The notes: generated by a model not told the origin, from the letters alone. A stretch of DNA of 64,000 nt from Brevibacterium sp. RIT 803 (GCF_016892625.1 NZ_JAFEMW010000005.1:434001-498000); one strand, 5' to 3'; numbered from the stretch's first letter, positions 28,417-37,715 are shown. Made by a program: numbers and translations.

Positions 28417-28788
28417 TCATGCTCCCTTGCGTGATGTGGTGGTGGAGATGGTGTCTTCTGTGTCTTCGTCCGCCTTCATCTCATCCAGAACTGCGTCGAG
28501 ACGTCGGTAGCGGTCTTCGGCCTGACGTTGATATCTCTCGATCCATTTCGTCATCAGATCGAACACATTGTCTTCGAGGTGGACTGGTCTGCGCTGGGCG
28601 TCCCGGGTGCGAGTGACCAGTCCTGAATCCTCGAGCACCTTGAGATGTTTCGACACGGCCTGGACGCTGACCTCATAGGGCTCGGCGAGTTCGTTGACCG
28701 TGGCGTCGGCGATGGACAGCCTGGCCACCATGTCTCGTCGTGTCGGGTCTGCCAGGGCTGCGAAGACCTTTGTCAGTTGGTCTGCCAC
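28417..28788 (-). CDS. ArsR-family winged-helix repressor
   Basis: A 123-residue repressor starting at GTG 28788, four bases after GGAGG. VFAALADPTRRDMVARLSIADATVNELAEPYEVSVQAVSKHLKVLEDSGLVTRTRDAQRR is the full wHTH (residues 8-68). It lacks the metal-binding ELCVCDL motif of arsenic sensors, as expected for AHSA1-linked members. Two matching palindromic sites lie just upstream (28807-28868), so autoregulation is likely. Confidence 0.93.
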   Translation of the reverse strand: MADQLTKVFAALADPTRRDMVARLSIADATVNELAEPYEVSVQAVSKHLKVLEDSGLVTRTRDAQRRPVHLEDNVFDLMTKWIERYQRQAEDRYRRLDAVLDEMKADEDTEDTISTTTSRKGA

Positions 28789-28806
28789 TGAACCTCCATC
28801 CTGTAT

Positions 28807-28868
28807 TCAACCATAGGGTTGATTAACAAGTTAGCCCTCCGCATCCTCGTTGTCAACCTTATGATTGA
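28807..28868. promoter_or_regulatory. Two ArsR-type operator copies
   Basis: TCAACC-N4-GGTTGA (28807-28822) lies just upstream of the arsR start. A second, TCAACC-N4-GATTGA (28853-28868), lies 46 bases away, inside the last codons of the MFS gene. The two 22-base regions match at nearly all positions when one is reversed. The strict arm symmetry suits a small dimeric repressor. Confidence 0.6.
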
Positions 28869-30144
28869 ATAACATTTCTCCGGGTGCCGGAGCGGCCGCC
28901 TCGTCCATGCGAGACCTGAGTGTGGGCATTCTGATGGCGAACCAGGTGGAGATCCCTGCCGCGAGCGCGCTCTCGATCCAAAACATCGAGGTCAGCCCCA
29001 AGGGTCCGACTCCCATCGCGGCAAGTGTGGCACCCAGGGGGAGTGCTCCCCAGCTGATGACGCGGGAAGCAGAGTAGACCCTGCCGATGAGGTGCAGTGG
29101 AGTCGACTTTTGGCGGACGACGGCGACGATGATCCGCCACACGGTCGAACCACTGCCGGCGAGCACGATTCCGGCTGCCACGACTGCCACGGGTGCATTG
29201 AGTGCAGCCGGAAGAACGAGGCCGATCGTGCCGATCGTGTCGATGAAGAGCAGCGACGTGGGCGAGATTCTGGTCTGAAGTCGTTCGGTGAACATCGACG
29301 CGATGATGCCTCCGAGTGCCATTGTGGTCAGCAGCAGCCCGTAGCCGGCCGGATCGAGGCCGAGGGGGCCTGGAGCGACGGCGTGCAACACGAAGGTCGC
29401 CGTCCAAGCGCCCCAGATTACGCTCATTGCTGCCGTCATGAGCGTCAACTCTCGCTGGAGACGATGTCGCCAGAGGAACAGGATGCCGTCGCGAACTCGA
29501 ATCTCTGCACCGCCCTCTCCGGTCGAGTTGTCGATTGCGGGTGCGGTGGAGTCTGCTGTTGTGAGGTACTCGGAGTGGGAGCGTCGCATTGAATGCATGA
29601 GGCCGAGTGCCGCGACTCCGGCCAGGAGGTAAAGTGCCGCACCGGTGGTGGCGGCAAGTAGACCGGCACTTCCGACGAGTAGTCCGGCGAGCGGCGGTCC
29701 GGCGAGTTGATTGTTGATGTTGACAGTGGCCTCGATCCTTGCGTTGGCGCCGACGAGGCGATTGCGACTGACCGTGCGGGGGATGCCTGCGATGAGTGCG
29801 GTGTCGACCAGGGTCTCGGCGAACCCGAAGATGAGAGCTGAGGCGAGCGTCACGACAAGCACCCCGGTCTCGAATGCGATGGACAGGGTCAGTCCGATCA
29901 GCGCTAGCGTCCTCGCGCTGTTGACGAGCGCGAGCAGGCGGTGAGGAGGAATCTTGTCGACGACCCACCCGGCATGAAGGCCCGCTATCGGCCACCCGAT
30001 GGTCGCAGCGGTGGTGACCAGGGCAACCTCGCTCGGCTGGCCACCTGCGGCGATTGCGATGAGAGGGAGTGCGGTGATGATGATTCCATCGCCGAGGTTG
30101 GCCAAGCCCGCACTGGCCCACAGCCACCGGAACATCGCATTCAT
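28831..30144 (-). CDS. MFS exporter (MFS_3/enterobactin-exporter-like)
   Basis: A 437-residue major facilitator of the EntS/macrolide-exporter type. FRWLWASAGLANLGDGIIITALPLIAIAAGGQPSEVALVTTA at the N-terminus and NNQLAGPPLAGLLVG in helix 5 are typical. Start ATG 30144 follows AGGTGG at the right distance; the GTG at 30153 overlaps that SD. It is divergent from the CGNR gene, and a 9-base inverted-repeat half-site covers its SD. Likely an efflux pump controlled from that shared region; substrate unknown. Confidence 0.87.
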   Translation of the reverse strand: MNAMFRWLWASAGLANLGDGIIITALPLIAIAAGGQPSEVALVTTAATIGWPIAGLHAGWVVDKIPPHRLLALVNSARTLALIGLTLSIAFETGVLVVTLASALIFGFAETLVDTALIAGIPRTVSRNRLVGANARIEATVNINNQLAGPPLAGLLVGSAGLLAATTGAALYLLAGVAALGLMHSMRRSHSEYLTTADSTAPAIDNSTGEGGAEIRVRDGILFLWRHRLQRELTLMTAAMSVIWGAWTATFVLHAVAPGPLGLDPAGYGLLLTTMALGGIIASMFTERLQTRISPTSLLFIDTIGTIGLVLPAALNAPVAVVAAGIVLAGSGSTVWRIIVAVVRQKSTPLHLIGRVYSASRVISWGALPLGATLAAMGVGPLGLTSMFWIESALAAGISTWFAIRMPTLRSRMDEAAAPAPGEMLFNHKVDNEDAEG

Positions 30145-30148
30145 TATA

Positions 30149-30223
30149 ACCACCTAAATAGTTGTTGCTGGTAAAGTCTTACCCTGAGGACTTGACCTGT
30201 CAAGAGTCATTAGGTGGTAAAAT
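30149..30223. promoter_or_regulatory. Divergent promoter/operator between MFS exporter and CGNR gene
   Basis: ACCACCTAA (30149-30157) and TTAGGTGGT (30210-30218) form an exact inverted repeat, one copy at each gene start. Between them CTTGAC-CT-GTCAAG (30191-30204) is a second palindrome, whose right arm supplies TTGACA on the minus strand. TAAAAT at 30218-30223 is the probable -10 for the plus-strand gene. Its ATG at 30230 coincides with the expected transcription start, so that mRNA should be leaderless. Confidence 0.6.
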
Positions 30224-30229
30224 CAGAAT

Positions 30230-30781
30230 ATGGAGTTCGAACATGTGGGCAACGCACTGTGCCTTGAGCTGAGCAATTCGGTCCCCAACCGGAGCGAAGA
30301 TTCAGGGGAACGTGACTGGTTGCGCTCGTCGAATGTTGCTGCAGAGTGGGCGGAGTCTCTGGGGCTGACAATGGTGCGGGGGGCGTCGGCTGATGACCGT
30401 GCCGCGTTGAAGGGCTTGCGGGAATCCATCTTCACGGTGTTCACTGCTTTGGCCGATGGTTCACAACCGGACGACCGTGAGCTGCAGTCGATCACGGAAG
30501 CGCACGCCGAGGGTCTGAGGCGATACGGTTACACATCGCTGGGAGATCGGATTGTGAGGAAATGGCCTCAACAATGGGACAGTTCGGCACTGCTTGCTGT
30601 CTTCGCGGACTCCGCAATAACGGAACTGACTGGTCAGCGCTTGGATCGAATCAGGTCATGCCCGAGCTGTGAATGGCTGTTCTTTGACACGTCGCGCAAC
30701 CGGAGTCGGCGATGGTGTTCGATGCAGACCTGCGGTGGCAGAGACAAAGCGCTCAGGCACTATCGGAAACAGCGAAGCTGA
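30230..30781 (+). CDS. CGNR zinc-finger/ABATE-domain protein
   Basis: A 183-residue protein. An N-terminal ABATE-like domain (GNALCLELSNSVPNR) is followed by a C-terminal CGNR zinc finger with CPSCEWLFFDTSRNRSRRWCSMQTCGGRDKA. The four cysteines are intact and the CGNR tetrad reads CGGR. These proteins are thought to be stress-related transcriptional regulators. It is divergently transcribed from an MFS exporter with an inverted-repeat operator between, which fits a regulator of that pump. Confidence 0.88.
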   Translation: MEFEHVGNALCLELSNSVPNRSEDSGERDWLRSSNVAAEWAESLGLTMVRGASADDRAALKGLRESIFTVFTALADGSQPDDRELQSITEAHAEGLRRYGYTSLGDRIVRKWPQQWDSSALLAVFADSAITELTGQRLDRIRSCPSCEWLFFDTSRNRSRRWCSMQTCGGRDKALRHYRKQRS

Positions 30782-30990
30782 CGCGAACACGAGGCCGATC
30801 TTTGTTGTGCGTATGACATCATGCGAGCCGCGATTGTCTTGCGCAGGGGACACAGCGCGCATCTCGAAGTCTCGGCAACGGTGTCGGTCTTGTCGTAAAG
30901 TCGCCACTAGCAATGAGTGCAGTGTTGCGAGCGGGGTCTTCGCGCTCGTGGTATTGCCTGCACCACGACAACGACGTCTGGGGAACGACA

Positions 30991-32439
30991 ATGGCAAGTC
31001 TGCGACAACAGCTGTTCCGAGTGAAACCCGTGCCACAGCAGGGTGAGGAGGCGGACAGTGATCTCAAGCGCACAATCGGTCTGTTCTCGCTGACCATGAT
31101 CGGCGTCGGGTCGACCATCGGCACCGGCATCTTCTTCATTCTGTCGGAATCCGTGCCCGTCGCGGGACCGGCTGTCATCTGGTCCTTCGTCATCGCCGGC
31201 CTCGTCGCCGGCCTCGCGGTGATCTGCTATGCGGAGCTGGCCGGCAGCGTGCCCGTCTCCGGTTCCTCCTATTCCTACGCCTATGCGACGCTCGGCGAGC
31301 TGCCGGCCATGGGGGTCGCGGCGTGTCTGCTCCTCGAATACGGTGTGGCAGGGGCTGCCGTCGCCGTGGGCTGGTCGCAGTACGTCAATCAGCTGCTGTT
31401 CAACCTCTTCGGATTCGAGATCCCGCACGCCCTGGCCTACGCCCCGGAGGAGGGAGGAATCGTCAACCTTCCGGCGATCGCGCTGTTGGCCATGTGCTGC
31501 TTCCTGTTGGTCCGCGGCACCGGCGAATCGGTCGTCATCAACACCATCATGGTCTGCACGAAGATCGGAGTTCTCCTCTTCTTCGTGCTTGTCGGAGTCA
31601 CCGGCTGGAATGTCGATAACTTCGCCGATTTCGCACCCTTCGGCTTTTCCGGGGTGGTGGCCGGCTCCGGTCTGATCTTCTTCAGCTACGTCGGCATGGA
31701 CGCCGTGGCTACGGCCGGCGATGAGACGAAGAACCCGAAGAAGACCATGCCGAAAGCCCTCATCGCGGCACTCCTCATCGTCACCTCGGTCTACGTGCTG
31801 GTGGCCGTCGCCGCCCTGTCTGCTCAGCCCTGGCAGGAGTTCGAAGGGCAGAGCGCTGGGCTGTCGGCGATTCTCGAGAACATCGTCGGCGCCCAGTGGC
31901 CCGGCACCGTTGTCGCCGCCGGAGCCGTGATCTCGATCTTCTCCGTCACCCTCGTCTCGATCTACGGCCAGACCCGCATCCTATTCACGATGTCGCGCGA
32001 TGGGATGATGCCCAAGCTCTTCGGCGAGGTCAATCCCCGAACGCTCACCCCAGTCAAGGGCACGATCGTCGTGACCGTGGTCATCGCCATCCTGGCCGGC
32101 TTCATCCCACTGAACTTCCTCGCCGAGATGACGAGCATCGGCACCCTCGTCGCCTTCGTCGTCGTGTCCCTGGCCGTCATCATCCTGCGTGTGCGCGAAC
32201 CCAACCTCGAGCGCGGCTTCAAAGTTCCCTTCTACCCGGTCCTGCCGGTGCTCGCGATCATCGGCTGCCTCTGGATCATCAGCAACCTGCAGGGCATCAC
32301 GATCGTCGTCTTCCTCATCTGGACCGCGGTCATCCTCGGCCTTTACATCGTCTTCGGCCGCAGATCCTCGGTGCTCGGCAAGCAGCGAGCAGCACAAGAC
32401 AGCATTGACGGAACTGGTTCCACAGGAGGGAAACAATGA
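30991..32439 (+). CDS. APC-family amino acid permease
   Basis: A 482-residue, 12-helix permease of the cationic amino acid transporter type. IGVGSTIGTGIFFILSE in helix 1 and FFSYVGMDAVATAGDETKNPKKTMPKALI around helix 6 are diagnostic. The frame extends upstream to 30913, but those 26 residues are not membrane-like, and ATG 30991 restores the normal N-terminus. The universal stress gene overlaps its stop (ATGA), a pairing often seen with APC permeases. The 209 bases upstream contain no other gene. Confidence 0.9.
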   Translation: MASLRQQLFRVKPVPQQGEEADSDLKRTIGLFSLTMIGVGSTIGTGIFFILSESVPVAGPAVIWSFVIAGLVAGLAVICYAELAGSVPVSGSSYSYAYATLGELPAMGVAACLLLEYGVAGAAVAVGWSQYVNQLLFNLFGFEIPHALAYAPEEGGIVNLPAIALLAMCCFLLVRGTGESVVINTIMVCTKIGVLLFFVLVGVTGWNVDNFADFAPFGFSGVVAGSGLIFFSYVGMDAVATAGDETKNPKKTMPKALIAALLIVTSVYVLVAVAALSAQPWQEFEGQSAGLSAILENIVGAQWPGTVVAAGAVISIFSVTLVSIYGQTRILFTMSRDGMMPKLFGEVNPRTLTPVKGTIVVTVVIAILAGFIPLNFLAEMTSIGTLVAFVVVSLAVIILRVREPNLERGFKVPFYPVLPVLAIIGCLWIISNLQGITIVVFLIWTAVILGLYIVFGRRSSVLGKQRAAQDSIDGTGSTGGKQ

Positions 32440-33356
32440 GCATCGTCGTCGGCATCGCACCAGGTCAGGACAACCGACCGGCGGTTGAGCTGGGCATCGT
32501 GCTCGCCCGGTCCTACGGGCATCGGCTCGTCGCGGCGGCCATCGATTCCGCCGCCTGGCCGATGAGTCCCGTGCTTTTCGACAGCGAGTATCAGAAGAAG
32601 CTTCGCAGCGTCGCCGAGGCTGCCCTGGACGAGGTTCGGGTGTCCCTTCCCGATGACATCGAGTCCGAATGCGTCATCCACGGCGCTCGTTCATCGCGAC
32701 GTGGACTGCTTGAGGTGTGCCAGAAGGAGAACGCCTACCGCCTCGTCGTCGGCCCCGCTGCCGATGGGACGCCGAGGCGGATCGCGCTGGGGTCCGTCTC
32801 CACCGGCCTGCTGCACAGCGCCAGCCTGCCGGTGGCACTGGCCCCAGTCGGATACCGAGCAGCACCGGGCGCTCGGCTGCGGAGGATCACTGCCGCATAC
32901 AGCGGTTCGTCCACCTCGGCGGATCTCATCCTCGGGGCCGCAGTGGTCTCGGCCGAGTCCGGCGTACCCTTCCGCATCGCCTCGTTCGCTCCACGGTCGA
33001 GGGTGATCTCGGCGGCCGGAGTGGGACTCGACGTCGAATCCAGCGTCATCGACGAATGGGCCAACGTGATCCGGAGAGACACCGACGAGATACTGTGCTC
33101 GATCGACAACCTCCACATCAAGCCCGGCGAGACCGACGTGGCCATCGGGACAGGACCCGACTGGGCCAGTGCGCTGACTGCGGTCCAGTGGGAAGATCCC
33201 GAAGTCATGATGCTCGGCTCTTCCGGTCTCGGGGCGATCAAGCGCGTATCACTGGGCAGTCACGCCATGCGGATCCTGCAGCACTCCCCGGTGCCCATCG
33301 TCGTCGTCCCCCGGCGGGCCAAATCCGACTACACGGCAGCGGCGTTCGAGGAATAG
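32436..33356 (+). CDS. Universal stress protein with two UspA domains
   Basis: A 306-residue tandem USP. Domain 1 runs from about 1 to 145 and domain 2 from about 148 to 297. Domain 2 ends with GSSGLGAIKRVSLGSHAMRILQHSPVPIVVVP, close to the ATP-binding G-x2-G-x9-G(S/T) pattern. The corresponding loop in domain 1 (GPAADGTPRRIALGSVSTGLLHSASLPVALAP) is also recognisable. It overlaps the permease gene and may regulate that transporter. Confidence 0.88.
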   Translation: MSIVVGIAPGQDNRPAVELGIVLARSYGHRLVAAAIDSAAWPMSPVLFDSEYQKKLRSVAEAALDEVRVSLPDDIESECVIHGARSSRRGLLEVCQKENAYRLVVGPAADGTPRRIALGSVSTGLLHSASLPVALAPVGYRAAPGARLRRITAAYSGSSTSADLILGAAVVSAESGVPFRIASFAPRSRVISAAGVGLDVESSVIDEWANVIRRDTDEILCSIDNLHIKPGETDVAIGTGPDWASALTAVQWEDPEVMMLGSSGLGAIKRVSLGSHAMRILQHSPVPIVVVPRRAKSDYTAAAFEE

Positions 33357-33372
33357 AGCAGCTCTCCACTTC

Positions 33373-33419
33373 TTGCGGGTCCTTCATAGCACCTACATAC
33401 TTAACGTTGCTTAACGTCG
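33373..33419 (+). promoter_or_regulatory. Promoter and LacI-type operator of the catabolic operon
   Basis: TTGCGG (33373-33378), a 17-base spacer and CATACT (33396-33401) make a reasonable sigma-70 promoter. Straight after it, CTTAACGTTG and CTTAACGTCG (33400-33419) repeat in tandem. The AACGTT core has the central CG typical of LacI-family operators. It sits where RNA polymerase would start, suggesting autorepression by the lacI-type gene at 33475. Confidence 0.6.
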
Positions 33420-33474
33420 TTGAGTGGGAGTCCAATTGCAGTGTTCAGGCTGCACAGGGACGTGGAGGGTACGG

Positions 33475-34560
33475 GTGGCAATAATGCAAGAGGAAAAATA
33501 CGATGAGGCGTCACGCCCTCGTGTCTCTGCCGCCCACGTCGCACGCGCCTGTGGAGTCTCGACTGCAACAGTCAGCTATGTATTCAACGGCAAGACAGGA
33601 GTGTCTTCCGTCGTCCGACGCCAGGTGATCGAAAAGGCCAATGAACTCGGATACAGGTCGCCGCTGACCTCCGCGATGCACAATCGCTCCCTGACCCGGG
33701 TGATCGGCCTGATCGTGCCTTCAATGGTCAACTACATGCACATGCATTGGGCACAGGCCATCATCGAAGCGGCAGGCGAGGAAGGCTTCGATGTGTTCGT
33801 CTCCACCACAGGCGACGATCCGGAACGGCTGAATCATGTGGCTTCGACATTGTCAGCACGCAATGTCGACGGGGTCATCTCCACTGGTGGGATGCGACTC
33901 GACGCACGATCATACGGGACTTTGAATAGCGCTCGGATCCCGGTCGTCAATCTCTCCCGCAAGGTCGAGCATGCCAGCGCCAGCTTCATCGGCATTGACG
34001 ACACTTTGGCGGCACGCGAACTCATGACTCATGTCCTCGGACACGGGGTTACGAAGATCGCGACCGTCATCGGTCCCAGGTTCTCCACCGCCTCGGCTGA
34101 CCGTGAAAGGGCCTTCATCGACACGGCGGCTGAACACGGAATCACTATCCCAGGTAATTGGAAGGTGAGCACTCGGTTGCACCGGAACGGAGGAAGAATC
34201 GCGGCAGAAGAACTCCTTGGCGATGCGGACAACCGGCCAGAAGCCATTGTTTGCGGTTCCGACGAGGTGGCGCTTGGCATCATCGAACACTCTGTTGTCA
34301 ACGGAATCAGCATTCCAGATGATCTCATCGTCGTAGGAAGCGATGGCCTTGCCCGCTCCCGATCGCCGCTTATGGGAATGACGACGATCGTTCAGCCAGT
34401 CGTCGAGATGGCGAAGGCAGCGTTCTCTGTTTTGCTCGACCATATCGAGGACCCCGGTACGCCAGCTCGTGAAGTGATCTGTCGCCACCAAATTCACACC
34501 GGAACAAGCTGCGGTTGCCATCCCGATTCGTTCAATGCACTGAATACAACCAGAGTTTGA
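33475..34560 (+). CDS. LacI-family transcriptional regulator
   Basis: A 361-residue repressor. GTG 33475 follows GGAGGG by five bases; ATG 33484 is a close alternative. The N-terminal HTH and hinge (SAAHVARACGVSTATVSYVFNGKTGVSSVVRRQVIEKANELGYR, about residues 13-56) precede a periplasmic-binding-protein-like effector domain. It is the first gene of an operon with a porter, an SDR and a BKACE enzyme. Base usage here is visibly less GC-rich than in the flanks. Confidence 0.92.
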   Translation: MAIMQEEKYDEASRPRVSAAHVARACGVSTATVSYVFNGKTGVSSVVRRQVIEKANELGYRSPLTSAMHNRSLTRVIGLIVPSMVNYMHMHWAQAIIEAAGEEGFDVFVSTTGDDPERLNHVASTLSARNVDGVISTGGMRLDARSYGTLNSARIPVVNLSRKVEHASASFIGIDDTLAARELMTHVLGHGVTKIATVIGPRFSTASADRERAFIDTAAEHGITIPGNWKVSTRLHRNGGRIAAEELLGDADNRPEAIVCGSDEVALGIIEHSVVNGISIPDDLIVVGSDGLARSRSPLMGMTTIVQPVVEMAKAAFSVLLDHIEDPGTPAREVICRHQIHTGTSCGCHPDSFNALNTTRV

Positions 34561-34615
34561 GCGGCTCGACCATCGAACTGCCAGTTTGCTCACTCTCGAA
34601 AAATTAAGGATAACC

Positions 34616-35959
34616 ATGTCGAAATCAGCGACGCTGCGGTCGCCGGAAGTGTTGAATCGAGTGATCTTCGTTCGGCTCATGCCACTGCTCATCGCCGCTT
34701 ACATCCTGGCTTTTCTCGATCGAAGCAATATCGGAATGGCCAAGGAAAGACTAGAGATTGACCTGGGCATCTCCGCCACCGCATACGGTGTTGGAGCCGG
34801 ACTCTTCTTCCTGACCTACGCGGTATGCGAGATTCCTTCAAACATGATCATGCACAAGGTCGGTGCTCGGTGGTGGATCATGCGCATTATGATCACCTGG
34901 GGCCTGATTTCAGCGGCGATGATGTTTGTTCAAGGTGAGTGGTCTTTCTACATTTTGCGAATGTTGCTTGGCATCGCCGAGGCTGGCCTGTTTCCCGGTG
35001 TCATGTATTACCTGACTAAGTGGTTCACCGTCAAAGACCGGGCCAAAGCCAATGGTATGTTCCTCTTGGGAGTCTCGATTGCCAACATTATCGGGGCTCC
35101 GATCGGTGGTGTGCTTCTGACGATGGACGGATTCCTCGGCTTGCACGGCTGGCAATGGATGTTCCTTATTGAAGGCGTGCCCGCTTGCTTCTTGGCGCTC
35201 CTGGTGTGGAAATTCTTACCCGACAGTCCGAGGCAGGCCAAGTTCCTCAGCCCAGAAGAAGCCGAATGGCTCGAAACGACTATTGACGAGGAGGAACAAG
35301 CCGGCGCCTCTGGGGCGTCCAACCACCGTCTCGCCGATATCGTTCGCGACCCGCAGATACTTCTGGTCGTCGGCATCTATTTCGGACACCAGCTCGCAGT
35401 GTATGCACTCAACTTCTTCCTTCCGTCGATCATCGGCAGCTGGGGCGAGATGGGCTCGGTCCAGATAGGGTTGCTGACTGCAATTCCATGGGTGTTCTCT
35501 GCGGTCGGTGCACTGCTGTTGCCGCGTTTCGCCAAAACTGCAAGCGCTTCAAAGAAGATAGCTCTGGGTTCCATGATCGGAATCATTGTGGGTTTCATCA
35601 TCGGTGCGCTGGGCGGGCCAGCGCTCGGTCTCATCGGTTTCTGCTTGGCTGCATTCAACTTCTTCGCGCTCCAGCCCATTCTGTTCACGTACCCTGCGAC
35701 CAGACTCTCCGGAGTCGGGCTGGCAGCCGGGCTTGCTCTCGTCAATACGGTCGGGCTCCTCGGAGGTTTTCTTGGGCCATACATTATGGGCTTGATGGAA
35801 GACCTCACCGGATCGGGCGTTTCAGGGCTGTGGCTTATTGTCGCAATCTGTGTGATCGGTGCCTTCCTCATCCCATTCCTCAAGCAAGGGCAAGAGTCCA
35901 AGGCCCAGGCAACACGGAGCTCAGGCTCCACTCAAATTCCCACAATCTCGGAAAAATGA
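34616..35959 (+). CDS. MFS transporter, anion:cation symporter (ACS) family
   Basis: A 447-residue, 12-helix porter. YILAFLDRSNIGMAKERLEIDLGIS in helix 1, GLFFLTYAVCEIPSNMIMHKVGARWWI in helices 2-3 and GIAEAGLFPGVMYYLTKWF in helix 4 are ACS hallmarks; relatives move phthalate, hexuronates, allantoate or carboxylates with protons. AAGGA lies five bases before the ATG. It should import the substrate of the downstream SDR and BKACE. Confidence 0.9.
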   Translation: MSKSATLRSPEVLNRVIFVRLMPLLIAAYILAFLDRSNIGMAKERLEIDLGISATAYGVGAGLFFLTYAVCEIPSNMIMHKVGARWWIMRIMITWGLISAAMMFVQGEWSFYILRMLLGIAEAGLFPGVMYYLTKWFTVKDRAKANGMFLLGVSIANIIGAPIGGVLLTMDGFLGLHGWQWMFLIEGVPACFLALLVWKFLPDSPRQAKFLSPEEAEWLETTIDEEEQAGASGASNHRLADIVRDPQILLVVGIYFGHQLAVYALNFFLPSIIGSWGEMGSVQIGLLTAIPWVFSAVGALLLPRFAKTASASKKIALGSMIGIIVGFIIGALGGPALGLIGFCLAAFNFFALQPILFTYPATRLSGVGLAAGLALVNTVGLLGGFLGPYIMGLMEDLTGSGVSGLWLIVAICVIGAFLIPFLKQGQESKAQATRSSGSTQIPTISEK

Positions 35960-35975
35960 AATGAAGGGCGGAAGC

Positions 35976-36749
35976 ATGAGCATTCTCGGTGTCGAAGGTA
36001 AACGCGTTCTCATCACTGCAGGGGCAGCCGGAATTGGTCGGGCCATCGCCCAGCAATTCACCGAGGCTGGTGCCGAGGTCTGGGTGACCGACATTGCGGA
36101 AGCCGCAGTCGAGTCCGCCCGAAGTGATGGTATGAAAGCCTCCGTGTCGAATGCGTCTGACGAGGGGCAGGTTGCAGACCTCGCCACCGAGGTCGCAGCG
36201 GAGTGGGGGACTCTCGACGTGTTGGTGAATAACGCGGGGATCGCAGGTCCGACCGGCGCCATCGAAAACCTCGAGTCGACCGCATGGCTGGCAACTTTCG
36301 ATGTGAACATCCACAGCCAGTTCTATTGCGTCAAATTTTTTCTGCCATTGCTGCGAACCAGCCACTCTGCCGCGATCGTCAACCTGTCCTCGGCTGCAGG
36401 GCGACTCGGCATGGCCGGCCGCAGCCCCTATTCGGCGACTAAGTGGGCAGTGGTCGGGCTGACGAAGACCCTCGCTATCGAACTCGGCGGGGAGAACATC
36501 CGCTGCAACGCAATCTGCCCCGGAGCAGTCGGTGGACCTCGGATCGAAGCGGTTATCGAGTCCAAAGCAGAAATGCTGGGGAAGACCGTCGACGAAGTTA
36601 ACGGTCTCTACACGGGACAGTCTTCGCTGAACAAGCTAGCCGACGCTAACGACATCGGAAACATGGCTGTCTTTCTGGCTTCCGACATGGCCTCTCATGT
36701 CAACGGACAAGCCATGGCAGTCGACGGCAATACAGAAAAGCTCTACTGA
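35976..36749 (+). CDS. Short-chain dehydrogenase/reductase (probable 3-hydroxy acid dehydrogenase)
   Basis: A 257-residue SDR. TAGAAGIG near residues 12-19 is the cofactor loop, with Ala for the second Gly of the motif. NNAGIAGP follows at about 85-92, and Tyr152/Lys156 in SPYSATK are catalytic. The start at 35976 is chosen for the fold; an ATG at 35961 would add five residues. Position before a beta-keto acid cleavage enzyme suggests that it oxidises a 3-hydroxy acid to the keto acid that enzyme splits. The substrate is inferred, not seen. Confidence 0.85.
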   Translation: MSILGVEGKRVLITAGAAGIGRAIAQQFTEAGAEVWVTDIAEAAVESARSDGMKASVSNASDEGQVADLATEVAAEWGTLDVLVNNAGIAGPTGAIENLESTAWLATFDVNIHSQFYCVKFFLPLLRTSHSAAIVNLSSAAGRLGMAGRSPYSATKWAVVGLTKTLAIELGGENIRCNAICPGAVGGPRIEAVIESKAEMLGKTVDEVNGLYTGQSSLNKLADANDIGNMAVFLASDMASHVNGQAMAVDGNTEKLY

Positions 36750-36766
36750 GAACTAAGGACACATTT

Positions 36767-37696
36767 ATGGCACATGCACGAAAAGTCATCATCACTTCGG
36801 CTGTTACGGGAGCCATCCACACGCCAACGATGTCGCCTCATCTGCCGGTAACTCAGGACGAAATCGCCGATGCGGCGATCGGTGCTGCAGAGGCAGGTGC
36901 AGCGATCCTTCACCTGCATACCAGAGACCCGAAAGACGGGCGGCCTTCCCAGGACCCGGAGCATTTTGAACCGGTTCTGCAGAAAGTTGCGAGCAACACT
37001 GATGCCGTCGTCAATATCACCACTGGTGGTTCGCCACATATGAGTGTCGAAGAGCGTATGCAGCCGGTCACAACTTTCAAGCCGGAACTCGCAAGTCTCA
37101 ACATGGGCTCGATGAACTTCGGCCTCTTCCCGATGCTCGATAAGTACTCAACGTTTCAGAACGACTGGGAACGGGAGCACCTTGAAAATTCCCGGGACCT
37201 AGTTTTCAAGAACACATTCGCTGATATCGAACGCATCCTCGAGATAGGGAATTCGAACGGCACCCGCTTCGAATTCGAGTGCTACGACATCTCGCATCTT
37301 TACAACCTGGCGCACTTCCAGGAACGTGGGCTGGCCAAAGGCCCTCTCTTCGTGCAGTCGGTGTTTGGTCTGCTCGGCGGAATCGGCGGACATCCGGAGG
37401 ATCTTATGCACATGCACCGCACTTCAGAACGACTCCTCGAAGACTTCGAGTGGTCAATCCTCGGTGCCGGGAAGAACCAGCAGCCCTTGGCAACCATGGG
37501 AGCAACGATGGGGTCACACATTCGCGTCGGGCTGGAAGATTCCCTGTGGATCGGCCCGGGAAGGCTTGCCGAATCGAATGCGGCGCAAGTGACCAAAATG
37601 CGCACGATCGTCGAAGCACTGGGGATGGAGGTTGCCACTCCGGACGAGGCTCGGGCGATGCTCGACCTGAAAGGTGCAGATCGCGTGGCGTTCTGA
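36767..37696 (+). CDS. BKACE (DUF849) beta-keto acid cleavage enzyme
   Basis: A 309-residue TIM-barrel enzyme. HLHTRD (His49, His51) supplies two zinc ligands, and NGTRFEFECYDISHL near 164-178 and FGLLGGIGGHPEDLM near 199-213 are family blocks. Members condense a beta-keto acid with acetyl-CoA, giving acetoacetate and a new CoA ester. The first strand reads ITSAVTGAIHTP, so the acidic residue used by the lysine-pathway enzyme Kce at about this position is absent, pointing to a different substrate class. It ends the LacI operon, followed by a strong terminator. Dehydrocarnitine-like or dicarboxylic keto acids are candidates. Confidence 0.88.
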   Translation: MAHARKVIITSAVTGAIHTPTMSPHLPVTQDEIADAAIGAAEAGAAILHLHTRDPKDGRPSQDPEHFEPVLQKVASNTDAVVNITTGGSPHMSVEERMQPVTTFKPELASLNMGSMNFGLFPMLDKYSTFQNDWEREHLENSRDLVFKNTFADIERILEIGNSNGTRFEFECYDISHLYNLAHFQERGLAKGPLFVQSVFGLLGGIGGHPEDLMHMHRTSERLLEDFEWSILGAGKNQQPLATMGATMGSHIRVGLEDSLWIGPGRLAESNAAQVTKMRTIVEALGMEVATPDEARAMLDLKGADRVAF

Positions 37697-37715
37697 GAGC
37701 CGACCGAATCGGGCC

